Source of the DNA: Chthoniobacterales bacterium
GTDB lineage: Bacteria > Verrucomicrobiota > Verrucomicrobiia > Chthoniobacterales > UBA10450
Direction of reading: 5' to 3'
DNA length: 6,485 nucleotides
Assembly: GCA_013694945.1 (NCBI GenBank)
Contig: JACDBM010000370.1
Span: 1 to 6,485, forward strand
Shown here: positions 1 to 5,573 of the stretch, piece after piece
How the letters are laid out: the number at the start of each line of letters is the position of its first letter
How positions within the stretch are numbered: the stretch's first letter is position 1
Position numbers and translations under genes: made by a program
The notes under the pieces: model-generated
Told to the model about the DNA's origin: nothing
The model's input: the letters and a program-made list of their open reading frames with translations, nothing else
Databases searched by the model: none

Positions 1-249
1 GCCTTCGCTATCGTCGAGCACGGCAAAGACCAACTGCGGCATGGCGTCGATCACGCCGACGCCTTTGAATTCCCGCAGTGCTGAACCGTTCCGGGCTCGA
101 CTGTAAATCACGAGCCCGCTGGCGCTAAACTCTTCGGTCCAGTCCCCGGCGGACAAGGCATCTGCATTTCCCTTTCCAGAGACAGCATTCTCCGCGTGCC
201 CCGGCGCGAGGGACAAACAGACGAGAGCAATGACTGCGAACCATTTCAC
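1..249 (-). CDS. Exported START-domain (SRPBCC fold) lipid-binding-like protein, N-terminal part
   Basis: Partial gene: only the first 83 codons are present and it runs off the left edge. The GTG at 249 is chosen because it opens directly into a signal peptide: V/MKWF, then a hydrophobic core AVIALVCLSLAP, then GHA followed by EN, so cleavage after about residue 19 is likely. A TTG at 273 and no other start lie between GTG and the upstream stop at 319-321. The mature part reads DWTEEFSASGLVIYSR..NGSALREFKGVGVIDA, then QLVFAVLDD. That is the usual beginning of bacterial START-domain proteins, which bind hydrophobic ligands in a helix-grip fold; the ligand here is unknown. It lies 91 bases downstream of the CDGSH gene on the same strand, so co-transcription is possible. 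No strong Shine-Dalgarno is visible. The START assignment rests on remembered family pattern. Confidence 0.68.
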   Translation of the reverse strand, partial: MKWFAVIALVCLSLAPGHAENAVSGKGNADALSAGDWTEEFSASGLVIYSRARNGSALREFKGVGVIDAMPQLVFAVLDDSEG

Positions 250-340
250 AAGATCAGATACAAACCCAGACAAGGCTGCATATACGATTCGGCTCTCGCT
301 CGGGCGGCGGCCCGTCCGCTACTGCCAGCCGGAAGACCTG

Positions 341-559
341 CTACCCTTCCGCGGACTCTGGAACGGCGCGCTCCGCAGCGCGGAAGCCGATCTTCGAATG
401 GGTGCCGTCGCAGAAGGGTTTCTCGGTCGAAGCACCGCAACGGCAGAGCGCCATCCGCGGCTGCTCAGGGTAAACATTTCCCTCGGCATCCTTCAGTTTC
501 ACCGGGCCTTTTACGATGAGCGGCCCGTTCCTGATGACGTCGATCATTACCTCAGACAT
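341..559 (-). CDS. CDGSH-type iron-sulfur domain protein (72 aa)
   Basis: Complete small protein starting MSEVMIDV and ending VPESAEG. Residues 39-54 are CRCGASTEKPFCDGTH, an exact fit to the CDGSH signature C-x-C-x2-(S/T)-x3-P-x-C-D-G-(S/A/T)-H. Cys39, Cys41, Cys50 and His54 are the expected 2Fe-2S ligands. Such soluble single-domain proteins are thought to act in redox or iron-sulfur handling; the partner is not evident here. There is no signal peptide or membrane segment, so it is cytoplasmic. The same frame stays open back to 748, but that upstream part is antisense-free read-through of the tRNA-Leu gene, so the ATG at 559 is preferred. Its ribosome site is weak (TAGG about 6 bases upstream). 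An internal ATG at 547 would also give an intact domain. The gene lies just downstream of the tRNA and may share its transcript. Confidence 0.9.
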   Translation of the reverse strand: MSEVMIDVIRNGPLIVKGPVKLKDAEGNVYPEQPRMALCRCGASTEKPFCDGTHSKIGFRAAERAVPESAEG

Positions 560-672
560 ATGCCTAGAGTAGGCCCGATCCACCGCGACTGCGAGGATGA
601 ACCGTTGATGCAGGAGGTAACCGTGAACCATGCTGGCATCCTCATCCTGATTACCGAAAGCGAACGATCTCG

Positions 673-754
673 TACCAGGGAGGGGACTCGAACCCCTAAG
701 GATTGCTCCACCAGATCCTAAGTCTGGCGCGTCTGCCAATTTCGCCACCCTGGC
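673..754 (-). tRNA. tRNA-Leu, anticodon UAG (codon CUA/CUN)
   Basis: On the minus strand the acceptor stem GCCAGGG (5' end at 754) pairs with CCCTGGT (674-680), including one G-U at the terminal pair, and is followed by discriminator A at 673. The D-arm contains GCGAAATTGGCAGACGC. The anticodon stem CCAGA/TCTGG encloses the 7-base loop CTTAGGA, with anticodon TAG at 718-720. A long class II variable arm follows, as expected for Leu. The T-arm is AGGGG-TTCGAGT-CCCCT. No CCA is encoded after the discriminator (CGA follows), so CCA would be added after transcription. The integrase gene begins 81 bases beyond the 5' end, so any promoter of this tRNA lies in the junction with the mobile element. 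Confidence 0.95.
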
Positions 755-807
755 CCGTCGTTTTTACGAGGGAAAATCGCTGAATACGTAAAATTTAAGT
801 AGCCTGT

Positions 808-826
808 GTGCTAGAATTTGTGCTAG
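808..826 (+). repeat. Direct repeat GTGCTAG x2 upstream of the integrase, with an inverted copy at 909-918
   Basis: GTGCTAG occurs at 808-814 and again at 820-826, a 12-base (roughly one helical turn) period. The second copy extends to GTGCTAGGGA (820-829), and its exact reverse complement TCCCTAGCAC lies at 909-918 inside the start of the integrase gene. The AGGG of the second copy is also the best ribosome-binding candidate for the integrase ATG at 836. Such an arrangement fits recombinase arm-type sites or an autoregulatory operator. This role is inferred from geometry alone. Confidence 0.55.
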
Positions 827-835
827 GGAATTGGT

Positions 836-2095
836 ATGCAACGAAGTGAAACGGTAAGCGACGCCCCCAGAGCGCAGAAAGCCGCGTCGCTCGCGGTCAA
901 CGGCTCCTTCCCTAGCACACCTAGTAGACCGGTCCATCGGTCGCAGTTTATCCCCGCGCGCGATTCGCGCAATCGACGAGTCCCTGGCCTCTATCTCCGC
1001 AACGATCGCTACTACGCCCAACTTTGGGTCGATCTCGGCAACGGCAAGAAGGCGCCGCGGCGAATGGCGCTCTTTGATGGAGATAATCGGCCGGCACGCA
1101 GCCTCCAGGTGGCCAAGGAAGCACTCGAGATCAAGAGGCACGACCGGCGGGAGAACAAATTGCCCACCGCGGGTCGCAAGCCGTCCTTATCCGACTACTG
1201 CACGACCTACTTCGATAAAGCCCGGGTGCAGCGAAAGCGAATCGGTACCCTCCAAAACGAACGACAATCCCTTGCCCGATGGTGTGATCACTTGGGCCAC
1301 GTCCGGATTGATCAGATTACGGCATCGCTGATCACCAATTTCGTCGACAAACGGCTGAAAGGTGGTGCTTTTTGCGGTCGCAAGTTGGGGGCCGTCTCGG
1401 AGCGGACAGCAAACCTCGACCTGTTGATGCTCCGCAACGTCCTCAGCTCGGCGATCGATGACGGGCTCATCCGTGACTTGCCAAAAGTGAAAATGCTCGA
1501 CGCGCCCCCGGCCCCGAAGCGGCAGCTGCTGCTCCCGGAGGAATTCGATCGACTAATCGACGCCGCAAGGACCGGTTGCGCGAAGAATGGCCAACAGCTT
1601 GCAGATTATCTCCAGTTTCTCGCCTTCAGCGGAAGCAGAGAGAAGGAAGCCCTTCGCATACCGGTCGCCGACGTCGACTTTGGCCGAGTGCGCATCACGA
1701 TCGGAGGAGACGGTCTCGCGAAGAACTGGGAGAGCCGCGCGGTCGAGCTCAACCCCAAACTGGAAAGCCTTTTGCGTGATATGTTCGCGCGCAGACCGCC
1801 AGATTCATCCTGGCTGTTTCCGTCCCCGCAACGCGGCGATCGGGATGAACATGCCAAGAGCTTTCGAGAGAGTTTAAAGATTGCGCGCAAGGCGGCCGGG
1901 CTTGATTGGGTTGGATTTCATGACTTGCGACATTTTTTCTGCTCGGCGTGCGTCATGGCTGGCATCGACTTCATGACGATTGCCACGTGGTTGGGGCATA
2001 AGGATGGAGGGATTTTGGTGGACAAGGTATACGGACATCTTTTGGATGAACACCGTCGCAGAGCCGCGCTTCAAGTTCGTTTCGGCACCAAATGA
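836..2095 (+). CDS. Tyrosine recombinase / phage-type integrase (419 aa)
   Basis: Catalyses site-specific DNA strand exchange for integration and, with a directionality factor, excision. Residues about 45-65 (RNRRVPGLYLRNDRYYAQLWVD) form an N-terminal arm-binding-like domain. Residues about 117-215 form a helical core-binding domain (SLSDYCTTYF, then LARWCDHLGHVRIDQIT). The catalytic domain carries all expected residues: Arg268 in SGSREKEAL, Lys296 in AKNWESR, His362 and Arg365 in HDLRH, His388 in WLGHKDG, and nucleophile Tyr399 in KVYGHL. It therefore looks intact and active. The ATG at 836 has AGGG about 7 bases upstream. The gene is transcribed away from tRNA-Leu, and its TGA overlaps a following ATG (ATGA, 2092-2095), suggesting coupling. 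The C-terminus resembles integrases I associate with Verrucomicrobiota. The first ~44 residues are low-conservation in look, so a later start is possible. Confidence 0.95.
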   Translation: MQRSETVSDAPRAQKAASLAVNGSFPSTPSRPVHRSQFIPARDSRNRRVPGLYLRNDRYYAQLWVDLGNGKKAPRRMALFDGDNRPARSLQVAKEALEIKRHDRRENKLPTAGRKPSLSDYCTTYFDKARVQRKRIGTLQNERQSLARWCDHLGHVRIDQITASLITNFVDKRLKGGAFCGRKLGAVSERTANLDLLMLRNVLSSAIDDGLIRDLPKVKMLDAPPAPKRQLLLPEEFDRLIDAARTGCAKNGQQLADYLQFLAFSGSREKEALRIPVADVDFGRVRITIGGDGLAKNWESRAVELNPKLESLLRDMFARRPPDSSWLFPSPQRGDRDEHAKSFRESLKIARKAAGLDWVGFHDLRHFFCSACVMAGIDFMTIATWLGHKDGGILVDKVYGHLLDEHRRRAALQVRFGTK

Positions 2096-2469
2096 GCACG
2101 CCAAAACGGCGTCGTTCGCCAAAGCGGTCAGATGTTCTTAAAACTCCAAAGAACTCCGCAATCGATGGCGAGCCGCATGTGAATCCCAATGAGACTGCAG
2201 GGATAATCAATCAGTTTGAAGTACTCCCAGAACCGGATCGGGAGTTTCTCTCTTTCGAGATTCGACGAACTTTGGAAAAAGCGATTCGGGCGCTCTCGAA
2301 TTTTCGTCTCTCGGAGAAAGCCCGGCCCTGGCGTGGCCAGGCGAGCGATTATGCAACGAGCTCGTCTCCCAAATCCGCTCATTTCGCACGATTACGGATC
2401 GTTCTCAGCGAGCTCCGAACTTCCGTGTTCTTAGGGCAATGGATAATCGGTGGCGGCGTTTTGAGCTAG
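2092..2469 (+). pseudogene. Unrecognised reading frame overlapping the integrase stop; probable 5' part of a disrupted gene
   Basis: The ATG at 2092 overlaps the integrase stop as ATGA, a typical coupled start. The first half looks like a real protein: a basic N-terminus STPKRRRSPKRSD, then NETAGIINQFEVLPEPDREFLSFEIRRTLEKAIRALS, which would form amphipathic helices. After about residue 70 (near 2300-2340) the translation becomes Ser-rich and unstructured in look (ATSSSPKSAHFARL). In the same interval the frame one base back (positions divisible by three) becomes convincing: ERLCNELVSQIR, then running without a stop into the next reading frame to 2942. The simplest reading is one gene of about 280 codons split by an indel between about 2280 and 2345. 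A natural overlap of two genes, or a sequencing error, are alternatives. I do not recognise the family. Confidence 0.45.
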
Positions 2470-2942
2470 GCAGACGCATCCAGATGTTCGTAGACGTCGT
2501 GCAACGGTACCTTGATGACTCAGTCTTCGCGGCGCTGAGAATTGAGCTTCGCGGAATCAAGACTGCGACTCCCAACCGGAAGCTAGAGCTAATCCGCACG
2601 AAACAGTTGATTCTAAAAAGGCGAACTGCTGCTCAGGGTGATTTAGCCTTGCTGCTGCCGTGGTGGCCGAAGGCACTTCAGGGTCTTCGCCAGAACGTCA
2701 GCGCATTACAAGCACAAGAGATACTTCATCTAGTTTACTCAGCCGAAGTGGCAAAGCGCTTGCGCGCTCGACCGGCGATTGACCTGATAAACATAATAGG
2801 TACCCCTAAACAGAAATTGCAGGTATCCGGGCTGAATCAAGATCAGGTCGAAGAATTGAGATTAGGCAAGCAGCGCGCTGCTAACGCGGCTCGCGGAAGG
2901 CGATGCCGAGCCAAAAAGAAGAAAACAAACTCACTCAATTAG
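2439..2942 (+). CDS. Unrecognised basic, helix-rich protein (167 aa from the ATG; frame open from 2220)
   Basis: Starts MDNRWRRFELGRRIQMFVDVVQRYLDDSVF and ends in a strongly basic tail, ARGRRCRAKKKKTNSLN. The middle is rich in charged amphipathic helices (NRKLELIRTKQLILKRR; LQAQEILHLVYSAEVAKRL). There is no signal peptide or membrane segment. The ATG at 2439 has only a weak ribosome site (TTAGGG immediately before). The frame is open upstream to 2220, and the upstream residues (ERLCNELVSQIRSFRTITDRSQRAPNFRVLRA) look coding, so this is probably the 3' part of the gene that begins at 2092. The basic tail suggests nucleic-acid contact, by inference only. Its position between the integrase and the excisionase-like gene fits an accessory gene of the element. 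Confidence 0.45.
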   Translation: MDNRWRRFELGRRIQMFVDVVQRYLDDSVFAALRIELRGIKTATPNRKLELIRTKQLILKRRTAAQGDLALLLPWWPKALQGLRQNVSALQAQEILHLVYSAEVAKRLRARPAIDLINIIGTPKQKLQVSGLNQDQVEELRLGKQRAANAARGRRCRAKKKKTNSLN

Positions 2943-3051
2943 CGTTACTTATTCTGATACTCGCGAGGGAGCCATGTAATCTAAGAACTCACGCCGCGTT
3001 ACTTCGCGGAAGCCGCTCTTGCTGCAGTAACCTCCTGAGCCATTCTGAGGT

Positions 3052-3330
3052 GTGCCGCAACGTTCCGAAACATCAAATAACGTAGCCTCGGCCGGGGTAG
3101 GAGATCTCGTACCGTTCGATCAGTGGCTTAACTCATTAGGTAGATCTCGGGTCTCGGGTTGGAGATACCGAACACGAAAAATGATCGCCACCGTCAACTT
3201 GATGGGCAGGATCTTCGTCTCTAAGGCCGCGATCGCCGAATTCGACCGACGCGCGTTAGCAGGCGAATTCGCAAAGCCACATCGTGTAGCGCAAGCCAGG
3301 GCGCTTGAAGGTTCAACGACCCGGTTATGA
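3052..3330 (+). CDS. Small winged-helix DNA-binding protein, AlpA/MerR/excisionase-like (92 aa)
   Basis: Residues 22-41, FDQWLNSLGRSRVSGWRYRT, match the pattern of an AlpA- or MerR-like helix-turn-helix: a helix, the turn GRSR, and a recognition helix with SGWRYR. This is followed by the wing MIATVNLMGRIFVSKAAIAEF (44-64), in which the strand-turn-strand IATVNLMGRIFVS leads to a final helix. Such proteins serve as recombination directionality factors or transcriptional activators of integrases. The GTG at 3052 is the first start after an in-frame TGA at 3046 and no other start precedes the domain. The only purine-rich stretch, GAGG, sits one base away, too close for a normal Shine-Dalgarno, so initiation may be weak. 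The 3' end overlaps the next gene as ATGA (3327-3330), implying translational coupling with the Rep-like gene. Confidence 0.72.
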   Translation: MPQRSETSNNVASAGVGDLVPFDQWLNSLGRSRVSGWRYRTRKMIATVNLMGRIFVSKAAIAEFDRRALAGEFAKPHRVAQARALEGSTTRL

Positions 3331-3812
3331 AAGTGATGCCCGAGGCGTACGCACTGCGCAAATTCTATTGGCAGCTGTTCGTCACACTGACATTTATCAG
3401 GCCTCCGAGAAGCCGTCCTGCATCCTTACCACCAGTTCGTCGGTGGCTAAGAGTCGTAGCGCGAATGGCCAGCGTGCACTTCGAACGTCTCATTTGGGTC
3501 GTGCGTTTCGAGGTAGGGAAGAGAGGGGACTGTGGACATTACCACCTTTGTCTGGCAGGGATACCGCGAGCGTTGTTGTGCATTCATTTTTGCCGTGAGT
3601 TGGAGTCCGCTTGGCGGACTTGCGGCGGAGGTCTTTCACAAGTGGCGTTGTACGACCAGGCACGCGATGGCCTGGAATACATACTGAAGCTACCGGTTGC
3701 GCCGAAAGGATCGAATCCTTGGTGCACGACGAGTTCGGGAACAGGCGGACACGACTGCGAGCCTATGCTCTCGGCCTCTCTTCTCCAAGCGGTGAAGAGA
3801 GGCCGCATGTGA
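3327..3812 (+). CDS. HUH-type Rep/relaxase-like protein, probably truncated at its C-terminus by an in-frame TGA
   Basis: Motifs appear in the order of rolling-circle initiators: FVTLTF at residues 18-23 (motif I); WVVRFEVGKRGDCGHYHLCLAG at 57-78 with the metal-binding pair His71-Tyr-His73 (motif II, His-hydrophobic-His); and LYDQARDGLEYILKL at 109-122 with Tyr118 and Lys121 as the catalytic Tyr-xx-Lys (motif III). Proteins of this type nick one DNA strand and stay linked through the tyrosine to start replication or transfer. The ATG at 3327 overlaps the stop of the regulator gene (ATGA). The reading frame ends at TGA 3810-3812, but the same frame resumes one codon later (ATG 3816) with RIPEQVKWRPSRLYGTAMPDLRDWG, which reads like the natural C-terminus. 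A CGA to TGA change would explain the break. The nuclease core is whole, so activity is possible. Confidence 0.65.
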   Translation: MKVMPEAYALRKFYWQLFVTLTFIRPPRSRPASLPPVRRWLRVVARMASVHFERLIWVVRFEVGKRGDCGHYHLCLAGIPRALLCIHFCRELESAWRTCGGGLSQVALYDQARDGLEYILKLPVAPKGSNPWCTTSSGTGGHDCEPMLSASLLQAVKRGRM

Positions 3813-3922
3813 GAGATGGCGCATCGCGCACTTGGTCTCCGGATTCCCGAGCAGGTGAAATGGCGGCCTTCCCGCTTGTACGGCACAGCTATGCCCGATT
3901 TGAGGGACTGGGGCGAGGCGGG
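3813..3922 (+). pseudogene. Probable detached C-terminal segment of the Rep-like protein
   Basis: In the same frame as the Rep-like gene and directly after its TGA, translation continues EMAHRALGLRIPEQVKWRPSRLYGTAMPDLRDWGEAGE. The segment has a compact protein-like composition and no stop until 4055. After about 3922 it turns into low-complexity Glu/Gly/Ser-rich sequence that overlaps the Shine-Dalgarno of the next gene in another frame, so the ancestral end probably lay near 3920-3970. It could be translated independently from the ATG at 3816 but has no ribosome site. The assignment rests on frame continuity and composition, not on a recognised domain. Confidence 0.4.
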
Positions 3923-3958
3923 TGAGCAGACGGAGGCAGAGCAGCCAGGCTCAGCCAC

Positions 3959-3966
3959 AGGAGGAG
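3959..3966 (+). promoter_or_regulatory. Strong Shine-Dalgarno AGGAGGAG
   Basis: AGGAGGAG lies 6 bases before the ATG at 3973. It is the best ribosome-binding site among the element's genes and it decides this start over an upstream GTG at 3922 in the same frame. Confidence 0.8.
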
Positions 3967-3972
3967 AAGCAG

Positions 3973-4179
3973 ATGAAAGCAGAGGACACTGGGCCAGCAA
4001 TGAAGGTTCGCTGTCGGGTTACAGGGAAGTCTACTGTCACATTTCGCCCCAGTAAGGACGTGATGCACCTTATCGCCGACGAGCAGGCAAAACGATCACG
4101 AGAGTACCTCAGGAGGTACTCAGCTTTCCTCAGAACGTATACACGCGGGCAATGTCGACTGGCGAGCTGTAATGACTGA
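3973..4179 (+). CDS. Short unrecognised protein (68 aa), possibly ribbon-helix-helix-like
   Basis: The start is fixed by the strong upstream Shine-Dalgarno. The protein reads MKAEDTGPAMKVRCRVTGKSTVTFRPSKDVMHLIADEQAKRSREYLRRYSAFLRTYTRG and ends CRLASCND. A predicted short beta strand (STVTFRPSK) followed by two basic helices (DVMHLIADEQAKRS; EYLRRYSAFLRTY) resembles the layout of small ribbon-helix-helix regulators. No defining motif is present, so this is only a shape argument. There is no signal peptide. It is downstream of the Rep-like gene on the same strand and its stop codon lies in the outer stem of a hairpin. A role in copy or transcription control would fit the position, but nothing proves it. 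Confidence 0.6.
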   Translation: MKAEDTGPAMKVRCRVTGKSTVTFRPSKDVMHLIADEQAKRSREYLRRYSAFLRTYTRGQCRLASCND

Positions 4180-4207
4180 CTCCCCGCAGTCTGAACTGCG
4201 GCCAGTC
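4174..4207 (+). terminator. Hairpin at the end of the short gene (possible terminator, no T-tract)
   Basis: CCGCAGT (4184-4190) pairs perfectly with ACTGCGG (4195-4201) around the 4-base loop CTGA. An outer helix GACTG (4174-4178)/CAGTC (4203-4207) flanks it. The structure overlaps the TGA stop of the preceding gene. There is no T-run after it, so it may be a factor-assisted terminator, an mRNA-stabilising hairpin or an old element end. Confidence 0.4.
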
Positions 4208-4319
4208 CAACGTTGTCGCCGCGCGAACAACTCCCGGGCGCCCTTGTGCCGTACTCCACCACGAAGCGTAGTGCCGATGAATGTCTCCCTTGGGCCACAT
4301 CTGTAGGCACTACCCACGA

Positions 4320-4850
4320 ATGTTCATCAGAACTAAGCGGCGGCGCTCAAAGAAATCCAGGCCAGACGGTCACGGGATTTACCGCGATGACTGGGCATGC
4401 ACTGGACTTCTTCTTGGTGTCGACGATCAGAACGCGCTCAGGGCCGCGTCAGCGGATCATTGCGTATCTTGGCAGTATCGAGGAACGATTGATGTCGCTG
4501 GATAGGCAACGGGCACTCTTCCACAAGAACGCGATGCCGAAGCTCGAGTCAGTAACGCAGCCAGATCAGTACGAGTCGCTCATCCAAAGCCTCAAGGCGA
4601 AAGTCCCTCAACCTGATTAAAGTTGCCTCGCCGGTAATGTTACAGGCCGCGCGACACTGGTGAGCAGTCCACGGCGGACCTGGAGAATTCGGGCCGAGGT
4701 TCCGCAATTGGGCAACTGCCTAGCCGATCTTGGAAGCGGACAAGGTGGACAGTGTCATGAGCGGGTCGGGCGGCAGGAATATGGTTGCTTGTTGAAAGCA
4801 GTTTTGCAATCCCGCCCGCTATGCACGAAGCAACCGAAGAAGACGGTGCT
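4320..4850 (+). pseudogene. Degenerate transposase N-terminal fragment, IS1634-like
   Basis: The ATG at 4320 opens MFIRTKRRRSKKSRPDG, the usual start of IS1634-type transposases. One base forward in frame, after a shift between about 4365 and 4400, comes HALDFFLVSTIRTRSGPRQRIIAYLGSIEER, matching the conserved LVESxRTxxGPRQRxxAYLG block. That frame hits a TAA at 4618-4620 and then continues with RIRAEVPQLGNCLADLG and HERVGRQEYGCLLKAVLQSRPLC, which resemble the next family blocks (R-x-FGD-x-x-LA and GREE-x-x-W...SRLC). So at least one frameshift and one stop are present, and the DDE catalytic part is missing. This is a relic of an IS insertion that cannot transpose. Its 3' limit blends into the start of the following gene. 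The assignment rests on remembered consensus; the later blocks are less certain than the GPRQR region. Confidence 0.55.
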
Positions 4851-5405
4851 GAGCCGACCAGCTCGCTCAACGTTCAAACGGGCTATCTGCAACAACTGAA
4901 AGTCACCCATCGCGCGCGCGCACGGGCGGCAATGCGGTGGCGACCACGATTCCTGAAAGCCTTGGCAATGTCTTGCAGCGTTGTGTTTGCGACGAAGGCG
5001 GCTCGAGTCTCCTACAACACAGTACGGACGCATCAGCGCAATGACCCAGAGTTCGCTGCACAGGTGACCAAAGCCGAGGCGGAGGGCGCCGAGTTACTGC
5101 ACGATGTCTGCTGGAAGGCTGCAGTTCAAGGGAACGTCGAGCCGGTTTATTGGGATGGAGCCGTTGTCGGTCACATTAAGAAGTTCGACAGTCGGCTGCG
5201 GATCGAGATGCTGCGGGCGCATCTGCCGGCGAAGTTCAAGCAGCCGGGCACAGCGAACGTGAAAATCAACGCCGCGGGCGGCGCGTCGGTTCTGGTGATC
5301 GGTGAAGCGGAGCGTGACGAGCTGGTAGCGGTGCGGCAGCAGGCCCTTGCTGCCATTGTGGAGCGCAAGCGCCTGGCTCTCACTGCCCCTGTGATCGAGG
5401 GGTAG
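4821..5405 (+). CDS. Phage terminase small subunit-like protein, copy 1 (194 aa)
   Basis: Terminase small subunits recognise phage DNA and pass it to the large subunit for packaging. Residues about 40-75 (WRPRFLKALAMSCSVVFATKAARVSYNTVRTHQRNDPEF) form a helix-turn-helix of the type ALA-x-SGN-x-x-x-AA-x-x-x-VS-x-x-TV-x-x-x-x-x-x-DPEF. Residues about 107-140 (EPVYWDGAVVGHIKKFDSRLRIEMLRAHLPAKFK) parallel the family's EPVxxxGxxVGxxRKYSDxLLxxLLKAxRPEKYR block. The C-terminal third is GGASVLVIGEAERDELVA plus a basic helix. The ATG at 4821 is chosen; a TTG at 4785 in frame would add 12 residues. Neither has a clear ribosome site, and the upstream residues may derive from the transposase relic. The protein is strongly similar to the gene at 5574. 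The family call is by pattern. Confidence 0.6.
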   Translation: MHEATEEDGAEPTSSLNVQTGYLQQLKVTHRARARAAMRWRPRFLKALAMSCSVVFATKAARVSYNTVRTHQRNDPEFAAQVTKAEAEGAELLHDVCWKAAVQGNVEPVYWDGAVVGHIKKFDSRLRIEMLRAHLPAKFKQPGTANVKINAAGGASVLVIGEAERDELVAVRQQALAAIVERKRLALTAPVIEG

Positions 5406-5411
5406 GCAACC

Positions 5412-5460
5412 TTCATCTACTTACCCGTGTCCAAATTGGACACACGTTCATCTACTTACC
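5412..5460 (+). repeat. Palindrome flanked by a 14-base direct repeat, downstream of terminase-like copy 1
   Basis: TTCATCTACTTACC occurs at 5412-5425 and again at 5447-5460. Between them lies the perfect inverted repeat GTGTCCAA-A-TTGGACAC (5427-5443). The structure starts 22 bases after the stop codon. It could be a protein-binding site or a very tight hairpin; there is no T-tract, so a classic terminator is unlikely. Confidence 0.7.
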
Positions 5461-5466
5461 TTTGTG

Positions 5467-5573
5467 CGCATGGTGTGATGGTGGTGTGCTGTGGTGGTGG
5501 GTGGCGGGAGAGGCGCGTGTGTGGCGCGGAGGGTTAGCGCCTTAGCGGACTAGCCCCGGAGAAAGCGGAAGAA
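5467..5573 (+). other. GT-rich spacer between the two terminase-like genes
   Basis: No gene is seen. The plus strand is dominated by TGG/GTG steps (5471-5525) with G-runs GGTGGTGGGTGGCGGG at 5494-5509. It then has GAGGGTTAG at 5529-5537 followed by repeated TTAGC-like steps (TTAGCGCCTTAGCGG). The spacer after copy 2 has the same order of motifs. GGAAG at 5567-5571 is too close to ATG 5574 to be an ideal ribosome site. Confidence 0.55.

Noticed and set aside
230..721. Plus-strand 163-codon frame across the CDGSH and START genes, including AGGAGGTAACCGTG at 612-625
   Set aside because: It is antisense to two well-supported features and a tRNA, and the protein has no recognisable pattern. The Shine-Dalgarno-like string is probably chance.
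560..748. Extended start for the CDGSH protein (135 aa) reading MAKLADAPDLGSGG...
   Set aside because: This is translation of the tRNA-Leu gene, a common false extension. The true protein starts at 559.
2216..2434. 72-codon frame MKYSQNRIGSF... as the true reading of the disrupted region
   Set aside because: No ribosome site, and it joins neither flank; the other two frames each look coding on one side.
2903..3085. 60-codon frame MPSQKEENKLTQ... between the unknown gene and the regulator
   Set aside because: It overlaps both neighbours out of frame, lacks a ribosome site and has no protein-like pattern. The interval holds only a 9-base direct repeat GCGTTACTT (2942-2950, 2996-3004).
3584..4000. 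Minus-strand 138-codon frame opposite the Rep-like gene
   Set aside because: No family pattern and rich in Ser/Pro/Cys. The plus strand carries HUH motifs in the correct order.
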